A DNA stretch of 64,000 bases from Veillonella seminalis (GCF_003992065.1 NZ_RQUZ01000005.1:62001-126000); one strand, 5' to 3'. Shown: positions 1 through 10,048, numbered from the stretch's first letter. Made by a program: numbers and translations. Notes: generated by a model not told the origin, from the sequence alone.

Positions 1-2
1 CG

Positions 3-686
3 GAAGATGAGATCGAAAAACGCGTTAAAGAGTTATTGGAGTTTGTAAACTTACCGGACCGAGCCAATGCGTATCCGACACAATTATCGGGCGGTCAGAA
101 GCAACGTGTCGGGATTGCCCGTGCGCTGGCTACCAATCCGTCAATCTTACTTTGCGATGAAGCAACCAGTGCGTTGGATCCGGAAACAATGGAAGCCATC
201 TTGAAGTTGTTAAAACGAATCAACAAAGAATTTAACATTACCATTTTATTGGTAACGCACGAAATAAACGTAATTCAGAAAATTTGTAATCGGGTAGCCG
301 TCATGGAACATGGTTGTGTTGTTGAAACGGGCACGGTGCTCGATGTATTCAGTCATCAGACCCAAAGTATGACCAAACGTTTTGTGCAGACGGTTATTCC
401 GGAACGTATTCCGGATAATATCGTAGCTCAGCTAAAAGCCGAAACAAGACCATATGAGTTGGTGAAGTTACGCTTTTTAGGTGACATGGTGACTAAAAAT
501 GTTATTTACGAAGTGAATCATAAATTTAATGTTGAAACCAATATCGTTTTTGCATCGGTTAATCAGTTACAGGATTCTGCATTGGGGATTTTTATTTTAC
601 AGATAACCGGGGCTCCCGAAGAAATTGGGGCAACTAAAAAATATATGTGTGACGCAGGACTTGAATGTGAGGTGATTACATTATGA
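3..686 (+). CDS. metN: Methionine ABC transporter ATP-binding protein MetN (5' partial)
   Basis: ATPase subunit of the D/L-methionine importer, working on the cytoplasmic face of MetI. The reading frame is open to the left edge, so the N terminus with the Walker A motif lies outside the window. Visible in order are the ABC signature LSGGQKQR, Walker B ending CDEATSALDP, and the switch histidine in LLVTHE. A C-terminal NIL domain of about 75 residues follows; in this family it binds methionine and inhibits transport allosterically. The TTG at 36 is internal, not the start. The stop overlaps the metI start by 4 bases, so the two are translationally coupled. Confidence 0.95.
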   Translation, partial: EDEIEKRVKELLEFVNLPDRANAYPTQLSGGQKQRVGIARALATNPSILLCDEATSALDPETMEAILKLLKRINKEFNITILLVTHEINVIQKICNRVAVMEHGCVVETGTVLDVFSHQTQSMTKRFVQTVIPERIPDNIVAQLKAETRPYELVKLRFLGDMVTKNVIYEVNHKFNVETNIVFASVNQLQDSALGIFILQITGAPEEIGATKKYMCDAGLECEVITL

Positions 687-1345
687 TGCCTGATTTGGGA
701 GTACCTAATGAACAGATTATCTTGGCGGCTCAAGAAACCTTGTATATGGTATTTGTGTCGCTCATAATCGGATCCATTATCGGTCTTATCTTAGCCGTCA
801 TCTTAGTTTTGATAAATAAGGACGGTATTCTAAGAAATAATTATGTGTTTGCTGTTGTTAATACGATAGTGAACGTTATTCGCAGTGTGCCTTTTATCAT
901 TTTGATGGTATTTATCTTGCCGTTAACGAAATTGTTAATCGGCACCCGTATCGGTACGACGGCCGCGTTAGTTCCGCTCGTTATTTTTATTGCACCGTAT
1001 TTAACGCGTTTATTTGAAAATTCGTTACTCAATGTAGACAAGGGGATTATCGAAGCCGCACAAGCCATGGGTGCTTCAAACTTTGAGCTTGTTTGGTATT
1101 TTATTTTGCCGGAAGCAAAAGCATCCTTAATTTTATCGGTTACGACCGGGACAATCGGTCTTATCGGAGCTACGGCGATGGCCGGGGCTATCGGTGCCGG
1201 CGGGGTTGGTGATTTGGCGCTTACTTACGGGTATGAACGCTTAAATTTCCCACTCATGTTGTTTCCTGTAGTTGTGCTTGTTATTTTTGTTCAGATTATT
1301 CAAACTGTGGGTAATCATTTCGCATTTAAGATGCGTAATCGTTGA
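683..1345 (+). CDS. metI: Methionine ABC transporter permease MetI
   Basis: Inner-membrane permease of the MetNIQ importer, 220 residues, the usual length. It has about five hydrophobic spans and the cytoplasmic coupling loop (EAA motif) EAAQAMGAS near residue 122, which docks on MetN. Its ATG overlaps the metN stop, and the next gene is the matching binding lipoprotein, so this is one operon metN-metI-metQ. The family assignment is firm. The substrate (methionine) rests on the NIL domain of the ATPase and on the neighbouring MetQ. Confidence 0.95.
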   Translation: MMPDLGVPNEQIILAAQETLYMVFVSLIIGSIIGLILAVILVLINKDGILRNNYVFAVVNTIVNVIRSVPFIILMVFILPLTKLLIGTRIGTTAALVPLVIFIAPYLTRLFENSLLNVDKGIIEAAQAMGASNFELVWYFILPEAKASLILSVTTGTIGLIGATAMAGAIGAGGVGDLALTYGYERLNFPLMLFPVVVLVIFVQIIQTVGNHFAFKMRNR

Positions 1346-1365
1346 GAAAAGAAAGCAGGGGTATT

Positions 1366-2196
1366 ATGAATTTAAAACGTTTTAAGAAAATTGGTGTGTT
1401 GTTGGCGGCCACTGTATTAGGCGCCGTATTATTAGCCGGTTGCGGTAATGATTCCTCATCGGCAGACAAAAAAGATTTGGTATTCAGTAAATCGCAGGGC
1501 CCTTATTCGGAGCTTTTTGAACAAGCTGTTAAACCAATTATGGAAAAGAAAGGGTATAAAATTACAGCTCGTGACATGTCCGACTTGTTTCAGGCCGACG
1601 TAGCCTTAAATGACGGGGAAGTTGACTTCAACGTTGAACAGCATACGGCGTACATGGACAACTTCAATAAAAAACAAAACGGTCATTTGGTAGCTTTGAC
1701 TCCGATTCCGACTGTACCGGCCGGTATTTATCCTGGCTCCAAAACTCAGTTGAGCCAAGTGGCCGACGGCGATAGCATTGCTGTTCCGAATGATGCTTCC
1801 AATACGGCTCGTGCGTATGCTTTGCTCCAAAAAGCAGGTCTTATCAAGCTTGATCCTAATAAAGATTTAGCTACGGTAACCAAAGCCGATATTATCGAAA
1901 ATCCGCATCATCTTAATTTTGTAGAAATGAAATCCTTAACGATTCCGTCCGTTCGTACCGACTTTGCGTACATTGTAATTACTGGCGCTATCGTATATAA
2001 TGCCAAGATTGATCCTTCCACTGCTTTGATGAAAGAAGATATTTTACCATACTTGCTCTTACAGCTTGTTGTATTGGACAAAAACAAAGATACCCAGTGG
2101 GCTAAAGATTTGAAAGATGCGTACAATTCTCCTGAATTCAAAGAATACATGAAGACACATAATAACGGTTTATGGTACGTGCCCGAAAACAAATAA
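1366..2196 (+). CDS. metQ: Methionine-binding lipoprotein MetQ (NlpA family)
   Basis: Extracytoplasmic substrate-binding lipoprotein delivering methionine to MetI. It is 276 residues from the ATG at 1366, which has AGCAGGGG a few bases upstream. An upstream in-frame TTG at 1342 lies in the metI end and would put charged residues before the signal peptide. The N terminus is a lipoprotein signal: basic residues, a hydrophobic run, then the lipobox LAGC with the cysteine near residue 27. The body matches the NlpA/MetQ family (for example FSKSQGPYSELF and the VPNDASNTARAYALLQ stretch). It is followed by a strong terminator, so it is the last gene of the operon. Confidence 0.95.
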   Translation: MNLKRFKKIGVLLAATVLGAVLLAGCGNDSSSADKKDLVFSKSQGPYSELFEQAVKPIMEKKGYKITARDMSDLFQADVALNDGEVDFNVEQHTAYMDNFNKKQNGHLVALTPIPTVPAGIYPGSKTQLSQVADGDSIAVPNDASNTARAYALLQKAGLIKLDPNKDLATVTKADIIENPHHLNFVEMKSLTIPSVRTDFAYIVITGAIVYNAKIDPSTALMKEDILPYLLLQLVVLDKNKDTQWAKDLKDAYNSPEFKEYMKTHNNGLWYVPENK

Positions 2197-2231
2197 AAAG
2201 TCATAATTACACAATGAAAATTGTCGAATAG

Positions 2232-2275
2232 AATAATAATGACCCTTTCAGTTGAGAGGGTTATTATTATTTTTA
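2232..2275 (+). terminator. Rho-independent terminator after metQ
   Basis: A 15-bp stem (one G-U pair) has left arm AATAATAATGACCCT and right arm AGGGTTATTATTATT. Its right arm ends in a T-rich tract. It closes the metNIQ operon. The flanking A/T symmetry could also let it work weakly from the other strand, but no gene points at it from the right. Confidence 0.9.
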
Positions 2276-2401
2276 AAGCTTAATTACCTTGGATCCTGTA
2301 CCGGGTATTTTCAGTTGAAACAGATGTTTTGAAAATATGTATATATTTAGTCATACTTAGGTATATAATATGTAAAAAGCTTATGACTTCAATTGTATAT
2401 T

Positions 2402-2431
2402 TTGGTTTTTTTAGAAACTTTGTGATATAAT
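2402..2431 (+). promoter_or_regulatory. Candidate sigma-A promoter of secA
   Basis: TTGGTT at 2402-2407 and a perfect TATAAT at 2426-2431 are separated by 18 bp. They lie about 50 bases before the secA start. A second TATAAT at 2364-2369 lacks a convincing -35 box. The rest of the 2276-2481 gap shows no ORF with a ribosome binding site. Confidence 0.55.
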
Positions 2432-2481
2432 TAATTGAATATGTATATAAGAGAATATACAGACCTAAGGAGTTGAGATAT

Positions 2482-4926
2482 TTGTTTGATTTTATACAAC
2501 GATTAATTGGTAATAACAGTGCACGCGAGATTAAAAAAATGCGTACCATCGTGGACGAAATTAATGGCTTGGAGCCAAGTTTTAGCAGTTTGAGCGACAG
2601 TTCGTTGGCTGCAAAAACACAGGAGTTTAAGAAACGCTTAGCTGACGGTGAAACATTGGATGATATTTTACCGGAAGCTTTTGCGGTTGTTCGTGAAGCT
2701 TCGAAGCGCGTGCTCGGCATGCGCCATTTTGATGTGCAACTTATCGGCGGTATTACTTTGCATCGCGGTAATATTGCAGAAATGCGTACCGGTGAAGGTA
2801 AAACTTTGGTGGCTACATTGCCGGTTTATTTGAACGCATTAACCGGTAAAGGCGTACATGTTGTTACGGTCAATGATTATTTGGCTAAGCGTGACAGCGA
2901 GTGGATGGGTAAATTATATCGGGCTCTTGGCTTAAGCGTTGGTCTTATTGTAGCCAATCTCGATTATAACCAACGTAAATTGGCCTATGCTTCTGATATT
3001 ACGTATGGTACTAACAATGAATTCGGTTTTGACTATTTGCGTGATAACATGGTTATCCATGCAGAGCAGATGGTACAGCGGCCATTGAATTATGCAATTG
3101 TCGATGAAGTTGACTCCATCCTCATCGATGAAGCACGTACACCGCTCATCATTTCCGGTCCGGGGGAACGCTCCACGGACAGCTATTATACGTTAGCCAA
3201 GGTAGTACCGCAATTGGTAGCCGGCGAAGATTATACGATTGATGAAAAGCAAAAAACTATTGCACCTACGGAATCGGGGATTGCAAAGGTCGAAAAAATG
3301 CTTAAAATCGAAAACTTATATGATTCGGCTAACTTGGAATTGAATCACTTGTTAAATGCTTCGTTGCGTGCGTATGCTATGATGCATCGTGACAAAGATT
3401 ATGTAGTAAAAGACGGTCAGGTTGTTATTGTCGATGAATTTACCGGCCGTTTGATGTTCGGCCGTCGTTATTCTGATGGCTTGCATCAAGCTATCGAAGC
3501 TAAGGAAGGTCTCAAAGTTGAACGCGAAAGTCAGACTTTGGCATCCATTACCTTCCAGAACTATTTCCGTATGTATGATAAATTAGCCGGTATGACAGGT
3601 ACAGCTAAGACGGAAGAACAGGAATTTAACAACATTTACGGTTTGGAAGTATATGAAATTCCGCCAAATCGTCCGTTGTTACGTAAAGATTTGCCTGATT
3701 TAATTTTCAAAACTAAGAAGGCTAAATATAAGGCGGTTGTTAAAGATGTAGTAGAACGCCATAAGAAAGGACAACCTGTATTGGTAGGTACTACTTCGAT
3801 TACACAATCCGAACAATTGAGTGACATGCTTCTTAAGAGCGGAGTGCCACACAATGTATTGAATGCCAAACATCATGAAAAAGAAGCGGAAATTGTAGCC
3901 AATGCCGGTCAACGCGGTATGGTAACTATCGCTACCAATATGGCCGGTCGCGGTACGGATATTTCCTTAGGTGAAGGCGTGGCAGAACTTGGTGGTCTCC
4001 ATATCTTGGGTACAGAACGTCATGAAAGCCGCCGTATCGACAATCAGTTGCGCGGTCGTTCCGGTCGTCAAGGCGATCCGGGCTCCAGTCAGTTTTTCTT
4101 ATCCTTGGAAGACGACTTGATGCGTATTTTCGGTGCCGATAATATTTCCGGCATGATGGACAAACTCGGCATGGAAGAGGATGAACCGATTGAACATTCC
4201 TTGATTACCAAATCCATTGAACGAGCTCAGAAGAAGGTAGAAAATCATAACTTCAATATTCGTAAATATATCTTGGAATATGACGATGTTATGAACCAGC
4301 AGCGTGAAGTATTATATGACCAACGCCGCAAAATTTTGGGCAATGATTCTTTGCGTGATACCATTATGGAAATGGTTGATTCATTAGCAATTAAAGCTAT
4401 GAATCAATATGCCGATGAAAAATTATATCCGGAAGAATGGGATTATGAAGGTCTATTGAAACATTTAGAGCTTTTCTTCTTAGAACCGGGACAGCTTACA
4501 GTGGCTGAAATGGAAGATTTGGGCCGCGGTGAATTGCAAGAACGATTACTTGATATTGCGCATGAAGAATATAATAAACGAGAACAGCTTATTGGTGAAG
4601 CCAATATGCGTGAACTCGAAAAAGCAGTAATGCTTAAAGTTGTGGATAGCAAATGGATGGAACATCTTGATTCGATGGATATGTTGCGTGAAGGTATCGG
4701 CCTTCGTGCATACGGTCAGAAAAATCCGCTTGTTGAATACAAATTTGAAGCTTATGATATGTTTGAAGCTATGATTGAAGCCATTCAGGAAGATACGATT
4801 ATGTATCTCTATCGCATTCGTATTGAATTGAATGACAATGTGATTGAAGAAGAATCAGCTGCCGATCCCCTGGCCAATGCGCAAACCCATCATGATGATG
4901 TGTTGGAACCACAAAATGTAGATTAG
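2482..4926 (+). CDS. secA: Preprotein translocase ATPase SecA
   Basis: Motor ATPase that pushes unfolded preproteins through SecYEG. The start is taken as TTG 2482: AAGGAG at 2467-2472 lies 9 bases upstream, whereas the in-frame TTG at 2473 abuts it. This gives 814 residues beginning [12 protein letters not shown]. Visible are Walker A (GEGKT near residue 103), the DEVDS box near 207, the preprotein cross-linking region, and the C-terminal helicase half with GRGTDIS and [11 protein letters not shown]. The usual C-terminal CxCx8C[HC] zinc motif for SecB or lipid contact is absent; the protein ends in an acidic tail. It lies just upstream of prfB, separated by a hairpin. Confidence 0.97.
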   Translation: MFDFIQRLIGNNSAREIKKMRTIVDEINGLEPSFSSLSDSSLAAKTQEFKKRLADGETLDDILPEAFAVVREASKRVLGMRHFDVQLIGGITLHRGNIAEMRTGEGKTLVATLPVYLNALTGKGVHVVTVNDYLAKRDSEWMGKLYRALGLSVGLIVANLDYNQRKLAYASDITYGTNNEFGFDYLRDNMVIHAEQMVQRPLNYAIVDEVDSILIDEARTPLIISGPGERSTDSYYTLAKVVPQLVAGEDYTIDEKQKTIAPTESGIAKVEKMLKIENLYDSANLELNHLLNASLRAYAMMHRDKDYVVKDGQVVIVDEFTGRLMFGRRYSDGLHQAIEAKEGLKVERESQTLASITFQNYFRMYDKLAGMTGTAKTEEQEFNNIYGLEVYEIPPNRPLLRKDLPDLIFKTKKAKYKAVVKDVVERHKKGQPVLVGTTSITQSEQLSDMLLKSGVPHNVLNAKHHEKEAEIVANAGQRGMVTIATNMAGRGTDISLGEGVAELGGLHILGTERHESRRIDNQLRGRSGRQGDPGSSQFFLSLEDDLMRIFGADNISGMMDKLGMEEDEPIEHSLITKSIERAQKKVENHNFNIRKYILEYDDVMNQQREVLYDQRRKILGNDSLRDTIMEMVDSLAIKAMNQYADEKLYPEEWDYEGLLKHLELFFLEPGQLTVAEMEDLGRGELQERLLDIAHEEYNKREQLIGEANMRELEKAVMLKVVDSKWMEHLDSMDMLREGIGLRAYGQKNPLVEYKFEAYDMFEAMIEAIQEDTIMYLYRIRIELNDNVIEEESAADPLANAQTHHDDVLEPQNVD

Positions 4927-4931
4927 AAAAC

Positions 4932-4983
4932 GCAGAATGGTTCGTCGCCGGGAGATATTTCGGCACGGCCATTTTCTGCTTTT
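4932..4983 (+). terminator. Imperfect terminator-like hairpin between secA and prfB
   Basis: Nested complementary blocks GCAGAA/TTCTGC, TGG/CCA, CGT/ACG and CCG/CGG with small internal loops form one long hairpin. It is followed by TTTT at 4980-4983. The T tract is short, so it may terminate only partly and let secA transcripts read into prfB. Confidence 0.6.
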
Positions 4984-5013
4984 GGTAAGAAATATTAGAA
5001 AGAGGTGAATAGA

Positions 5014-6121
5014 TTGTTAGAGGATTTAAAAGGCCCTATTGACAATTTAGAGGAGCGAATTTATGGAATGAGGGATTCACTTTAACATCGCTCAGAAGGA
5101 AGATCGTATATTTACGTTAGATGTTAAAATGAGTGACCCCGAGTTTTGGAATGATCCCGATTCGGCAAAAGAAATATCTCAAGAAGCAACTCAGCTTAAA
5201 GATGCGGTAGAAGGCTATAAAGCGTTGGTCAGCGAAATTGAAGACTTAAAGCTTATGCTGGAAATGGCTATTGATGAGCAGGATGTTTCTATGGAATCGG
5301 AACTCAAGACTTCGGTAGAGCATATTACGGAAGAAGTGGAACGGCGTGAAGTATTACTCCTCTTAAGCGGTGAGTATGATACAAATAACGCGATTTTAAC
5401 ATTCCACGCCGGTGCGGGCGGTACAGAAGCTCAAGACTGGGTATCCATGTTGATTCGTATGTATTTGCGTTGGGCGGAACAGCACGGTTTTGCCATTACT
5501 ATGATGGATGAACAACCGGGCGATGAAGCCGGTATTAAAAGCGCTACATTCCTTATTAAGGGTGAAAATGCCTTCGGGTATTTGAAGTCTGAAAAAGGGG
5601 TACATCGTCTGGTCCGTATTTCTCCGTTTGATGCGAATGCAAGACGTCATACATCCTTTGCGGCGGTTGATGTTATGCCGGAAATTGACGATACGGTAGA
5701 TATTCATCTTGATATGAAGGATGTACGTGTCGATACGTATCGTGCCAGCGGTGCCGGCGGTCAGCATATTAATAAAACCGATTCGGCTATCCGTATGACG
5801 CATATTCCAACCGGTGTCGTAGTACAATGTCAGAGCGAACGTTCTCAAATTCAGAACCGTGAACAGGCTTTGAAATTATTACGAGCCAAATTGTTTGAGT
5901 TGGAATTGGAAAAGCAAGCTGAGTTAAAAGAAAAAATCGGCGGTACCTATCAAGCTATTGAATGGGGCAGTCAAATTCGTTCCTATGTATTCCATCCGTA
6001 TAATTTGGTCAAAGATCATCGTACCGGTGTGGAAACGGGGAATATTCAGTCCGTTATGGACGGTAATTTAGATGCCTTTATGGAAGGTTATTTGAAAAAA
6101 GAAGCTAATTTGAAAATATAG
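5014..6121 (+). CDS. prfB: Peptide chain release factor 2, programmed +1 frameshift
   Basis: RF2 terminates translation at UGA and UAA. The gene is in two frames. The first 23 codons run from TTG 5014 (AGAGGTG just upstream) to CTT at 5080-5082, followed by TAA at 5083-5085. Reading resumes in the +1 frame at AAC 5084 and runs to the TAG at 6119-6121, giving about 368 residues, normal for RF2. The slip site is CTT TAA C, with the SD-like AGGGA at 5071-5075 placed as in other bacteria. The stop is UAA rather than the common UGA. The SPF tripeptide that reads the stop codon is near residue 202 and the catalytic GGQ near 247. The downstream envelope genes follow at 15 bases. Confidence 0.95.
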
Positions 6122-6136
6122 GAGACGATTACACAG

Positions 6137-6826
6137 ATGAAAAAGTTTATCGCCTTTTTGGTTATTGTCATAGTAGCTGTGGTAGTAGCGGCACAATTCT
6201 TTTTGCCGGGCTTTGTGGCAAACAAACTGGAACGAGAAATCAGTAATAAATTACATCCGGAAACTATTTCGTTACGCATTGAATCTTCACCGGCTATTGC
6301 CATGGTTGGCGGTCGTGTTGATCTTATGCGCGGTGTCTTAGAAAATGTTAAATTGGGCAACTTGAATTTTGCCGATGTTCATATGGACGTAAATAATTTA
6401 GAATTCAGCCCGGTTGCTTTATTTATGAATCAAACCATGGAAATTCAGCAGATGGGTAAGGGTGAAATCGAAGGTACGGTAACGTCTGCCGATTTAAAAA
6501 CCTTTATGGAACAAGCTGTCAAAGGTTTATCTATTAAAGATGTTGTGATTAATTCCGACGGTATTGAAGTTATCGGTTCCGTAGATATGGGCTTTGTCAG
6601 AGGCACTGCGAATATTAAAGGCAAATTGGAAATTAAAAACAATGCACTCGTATTTTCACCGCAGCGCTTTGAAATTAACGGTGCCGGCATCGGTGGCTTG
6701 AATGCCTCTGTATTAAAACAAATTACTGTTTATGACTTTGCGGAATTCCCAATTCCTGTGAAAGCCGATCGCATTGAAACAGAAAATGGAGAACTTCATT
6801 TGTTTGTCAATCCGATAAGTAAGTAA
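6137..6826 (+). CDS. DUF2993 (LmeA-like) envelope protein
   Basis: 229 residues. An N-terminal hydrophobic segment of about 20 residues (after MKKF) is a signal anchor or signal peptide. No lipobox cysteine is seen, so export without lipidation is likely. The remainder is a beta-rich DUF2993 domain. The only member of this family I know to be characterised is mycobacterial LmeA, a periplasmic protein affecting lipomannan; that does not transfer directly here. It starts 15 bases after prfB and 13 bases before the DUF5693 gene, so it probably belongs to the prfB-DUF5693-csaB transcript. An envelope lipid or polymer role is inference. Confidence 0.75.
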   Translation: MKKFIAFLVIVIVAVVVAAQFFLPGFVANKLEREISNKLHPETISLRIESSPAIAMVGGRVDLMRGVLENVKLGNLNFADVHMDVNNLEFSPVALFMNQTMEIQQMGKGEIEGTVTSADLKTFMEQAVKGLSIKDVVINSDGIEVIGSVDMGFVRGTANIKGKLEIKNNALVFSPQRFEINGAGIGGLNASVLKQITVYDFAEFPIPVKADRIETENGELHLFVNPISK

Positions 6827-6839
6827 GAAAGGTGTTACT

Positions 6840-8882
6840 GTGAAGGAAACTAATAGAAAAGAGAGAAAACATTCTTTAGTCCTTATTGCGATTATTATTA
6901 TCGGTTTGTTGGCCGGATTATTTCTGGTACAACAGCGTCATGCTGTGGAGCAAGCACAGAATCAGATTGAAAATATAGTCGACTATGATGCTGTATTGAG
7001 AGCTTCTTCGTTTGAAAAAAGAAGTACTGAGGATGCCCTTAAAGCTTTGAAAGAAGCGGGTGTTACAGGGATGGCCATTTATGACAGAACCCTTGCCAAA
7101 GCACGTGATGCCGGTGAAGTTTTGGTGTATCCCGGTGAAGAAGCATTTATTCTTCAATTCTACGGTCCTCAACCTCAGCCGGGTTACACATATATAGTAG
7201 CGGATCCGGGTAAAGAAGGTTACTTCAAAGAAATTCACGAAGATTTGGTACAACGTTTAGGTAAGGACAAAGTAGGCGTTATGTATTCGAATCGCGGCCC
7301 TGTATTGGCATTGGCACAGCCATACGAGGCGCTGATGGATATGAATTTAAGCATCTCACGTTTACAAGCTGAAGAAGTAAGTCGCCAGGGTTTTGATGTT
7401 ATTGTACGACCTACTAATTTTAAGCAGGTGACGAAAGAAAATGTAGATCTTGTGTTTAGTCGCTTAGACGGTATTCCCAATATAACAGGCATGGTTTTTG
7501 TTGGTAAAGAGGCCCTTGGCTATCCTAATTATATCGGCCTTACTAATGAATATTTGCATAATTTGCGTATTCCGATTGTAGGGATTGAAGCCGTAAACCA
7601 GTTACAGTATGAAAATCAGGTCGGGTTTAATAATGACTTGGCTGTAGCCGATGAATACAGTGTAGGACGCTTGTATACGATTGCTAAGGATGAATTCAAA
7701 AAATTACCGCCTGAAGAAGTATCGCAGCGTTTTTATATCAGTGATATTGAACGTAATATTCGTTTCAATTTATTGCCGATTTACGAAGAAGGCGTTGACA
7801 ATCAAACGGCCTTGGAATCAAGCATTACTTATATGAAGTCGCTCAAAGAAAAACTTGAAGATCGCGGCTTTACCTTTGGCAGAGCTTCTGTGTATCCGCC
7901 ATACTCGCCAAGTCCTATAGCTGTTGTGTTGACTATGGCCGGAGCAGTAGCGCTCTTTACGTTTATGGTTAATTTATTCTTGCCTATGCGTACGCATCGT
8001 CAGCTGGTATTAAACTTTACCTTGCTTTTGATTACGGTTGTATTGTATACGGTAACCGGCGGTACCTTAATTACGCAGATTTGGGCATTAAGTACAGCCA
8101 TAGCGGCTCCGGTAGTGGCAATCATACTTATTATGGATTGCTGGCTTCGTCGGGCTGCAGGTCCTAAAGTGGGACCATGGCGTGCCACTTTGGATGCAGG
8201 CATTTATCTTGTCGGTGCGGCTCTGATCGCCGCTATCGGCGGTATCTTAATCGCCGCTATGCTTGGCAATACACGTTTCTTTATGGAATTTGCCTTATTC
8301 CGAGGCGTTAAGTTGGTATTCGTGGCACCAATCATATTAACAGTTATCGCCTATATGCAACGATTTCCGCTTTGGCAGGGACGAACTGTTGATTCTTGGC
8401 CTGAATGTCGTGACTTCATGAAATCTTTCTTAATCTTGGATGTTAAGATTTATATGATTATTGTGTTTGGTCTCTTAGGTATGGTTGCTTGGGTCTTCGT
8501 AGGACGCAGCGGTCATACGGCGGGAGTTCCGGTGCCCGGCTTTGAAATTGCTTTGCGTCGTTTCTTAGAGAACACATTGTATGCACGTCCGCGTGAAAAA
8601 GAATTTTTAATCGGTCATCCGGCTTTGATGTTGGCTTCCTTTGCACTCTTACGTCGCTGGCCGATGGTCTTACATTTTGTGTTTACTATTGCCGGCGTTA
8701 TCGGTATTGGTTCTTTGGTAGAAACTTTCTGTCATTTACGAACACCTGTTATGATGTCGATTGCCCGCGGTTATGACGGCCTTTGGTTGGGCTTGATTTT
8801 CGGCGTTCTGGCAATTTTAGTATTCCGCTTTTTAGCCTACATTATTTCTTGGGCACAAAAACGGGAGGTAGCCAATGACTAG
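6840..8882 (+). CDS. DUF5693 family multi-pass membrane protein
   Basis: 680 residues from GTG 6840, with AAGAAAGGTG just upstream. There is one N-terminal span (about residues 15-33), then a large extracytoplasmic domain to about residue 350, then a run of roughly eight to ten hydrophobic helices to the end. No catalytic motif is recognised. I recall DUF5693 proteins lying immediately before csaB in related bacteria. Here its end overlaps csaB by 8 bases, which supports a joint role in making or exporting a pyruvylated envelope polymer. That role is inference. Membrane topology is read only from hydrophobicity. Confidence 0.8.
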   Translation: MKETNRKERKHSLVLIAIIIIGLLAGLFLVQQRHAVEQAQNQIENIVDYDAVLRASSFEKRSTEDALKALKEAGVTGMAIYDRTLAKARDAGEVLVYPGEEAFILQFYGPQPQPGYTYIVADPGKEGYFKEIHEDLVQRLGKDKVGVMYSNRGPVLALAQPYEALMDMNLSISRLQAEEVSRQGFDVIVRPTNFKQVTKENVDLVFSRLDGIPNITGMVFVGKEALGYPNYIGLTNEYLHNLRIPIVGIEAVNQLQYENQVGFNNDLAVADEYSVGRLYTIAKDEFKKLPPEEVSQRFYISDIERNIRFNLLPIYEEGVDNQTALESSITYMKSLKEKLEDRGFTFGRASVYPPYSPSPIAVVLTMAGAVALFTFMVNLFLPMRTHRQLVLNFTLLLITVVLYTVTGGTLITQIWALSTAIAAPVVAIILIMDCWLRRAAGPKVGPWRATLDAGIYLVGAALIAAIGGILIAAMLGNTRFFMEFALFRGVKLVFVAPIILTVIAYMQRFPLWQGRTVDSWPECRDFMKSFLILDVKIYMIIVFGLLGMVAWVFVGRSGHTAGVPVPGFEIALRRFLENTLYARPREKEFLIGHPALMLASFALLRRWPMVLHFVFTIAGVIGIGSLVETFCHLRTPVMMSIARGYDGLWLGLIFGVLAILVFRFLAYIISWAQKREVAND

Positions 8883-9969
8883 ACTTGTTATCTCCGGTTA
8901 TTACGGGTTCGGGAATGCAGGTGATGAAGCCATGTTGGCCGCCATTTTGGAGGCTATTCTGGAAGTAGTACCGGATGCGGATATTACCGTTATTTCCGGA
9001 AATCCGGCACATACCGCAGCGAATCACGGCGTAAAGGCCATCGGACGTTTTGATATGTTCGGTATTTTAAATGCCATTGGTCGTTGTGATTTACTGATCA
9101 GCGGTGGTGGCAGTTTATTGCAGGATGTAACGAGTAAACGTAGCTTATATTATTATTTAAGTATTATTACGTTGGCAACCAGCTTCGGCAAGCGGGTTAT
9201 GCTCTATGCACAGGGCATCGGTCCGTTGCGTCGTAAGCGCGCCCGCCAGATTGTCGGTCAGGTTTTGAATAAGGTGACTATGATTACGGTTCGGGACGAG
9301 CGTTCTAAAGCAGAATTACTCGACATGGGTGTAACCAAAGTGCCGATTCAGGTGACTGCCGACGCAGTTCTTGCCATGCATCCTGTTGATAAAACTATCG
9401 GCAAACGATTGCTCAAACCGTATCAGTTATCCGGTGTACGTTATCGGGTAGGGGTGTCGGTTCGCAATTGGAAGCATTCTGTAGCATATCGCAATGAACT
9501 GGCTAAAGCATTAGATCGCTTACACGAGGAGTTGGGAGCCCAAGTAGTCTTTATTCCGATGCAGCATCCGGCGGATACGCAAGAGGCTTTGGCTATTAAG
9601 AGTTTAATGAAAAGCGAGCCGGTGGTACTGGAGCGCATGTACAACACAACAGAGCTTCTTTCGTTGGAAGGCTGTATGGATGTTTTAATTGGCGTTCGTT
9701 TACATGCTTTGGTGTTTGCGTCCTTAATGGAGAAGCCGGTTGTAGGAATTTCGTATGATCCTAAGATTACTAATTTCTTACATATGATCGGTCAAGAGCC
9801 GGTAGGAACTTTAGACGAAGTAAGCAGTGATACCATCTATGAATCAACGGCAAGTTTCCTTGAAAACTCCGCGTTACAGCAACAGGTGGTACAACGCATT
9901 GTTAAGCTTCGTGAGGAATCTCTTAAAAACGCTCATATTGCTTTATCCTTGCTGGATACGCCTAAATAA
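8875..9969 (+). CDS. csaB: Polysaccharide pyruvyl transferase CsaB
   Basis: 364 residues, cytoplasmic. The family adds a pyruvate ketal from phosphoenolpyruvate to a cell-wall sugar; in Bacillus this creates the ligand for SLH domains. The N terminus has SGYYGFGNAGDEAML, typical of CsaB/WcaK proteins, followed by the SGGGSLLQD motif near residue 75. The C-terminal half carries GVRLHALVFASL and an SYDPKI segment, as in other CsaB proteins. It overlaps the DUF5693 gene by 8 bases. In Negativicutes, SLH-bearing outer-membrane proteins are known to bind polyamine-modified peptidoglycan, so the acceptor of this enzyme is an open question. Confidence 0.9.
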   Translation: MTRLVISGYYGFGNAGDEAMLAAILEAILEVVPDADITVISGNPAHTAANHGVKAIGRFDMFGILNAIGRCDLLISGGGSLLQDVTSKRSLYYYLSIITLATSFGKRVMLYAQGIGPLRRKRARQIVGQVLNKVTMITVRDERSKAELLDMGVTKVPIQVTADAVLAMHPVDKTIGKRLLKPYQLSGVRYRVGVSVRNWKHSVAYRNELAKALDRLHEELGAQVVFIPMQHPADTQEALAIKSLMKSEPVVLERMYNTTELLSLEGCMDVLIGVRLHALVFASLMEKPVVGISYDPKITNFLHMIGQEPVGTLDEVSSDTIYESTASFLENSALQQQVVQRIVKLREESLKNAHIALSLLDTPK

Positions 9970-9981
9970 AAGTCTAATATA

Positions 9982-10005
9982 GAAGCCGTAGCTGTGCTAT
10001 GCTTC
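9982..10005 (+). other. Hairpin without T tract downstream of csaB
   Basis: GAAGC and TAGC pair with GCTA and GCTTC around a TGT loop, a 9-bp stem with a small internal loop. No run of T follows, so it is not a standard terminator. It may be an mRNA end or processing structure. Confidence 0.35.
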
Positions 10006-10048
10006 GGGCAATACTGGCAATTACTGTGTTAAAGGTTTACAATAATAA

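Noticed and set aside
2280-2720. 146-codon minus-strand ORF upstream of and inside secA
   Set aside because: It crosses the secA promoter and start, with no ribosome binding site or recognisable product.
5396-5848. 150-codon antisense ORF within prfB
   Set aside because: Shadow of the RF2 coding region; no ribosome binding site or homologue.
5129-6121. prfB starting at ATG 5129 without a frameshift
   Set aside because: It would lose the conserved N-terminal domain; upstream codons 5014-5082 and the slip site with AGGGA restore a normal RF2.
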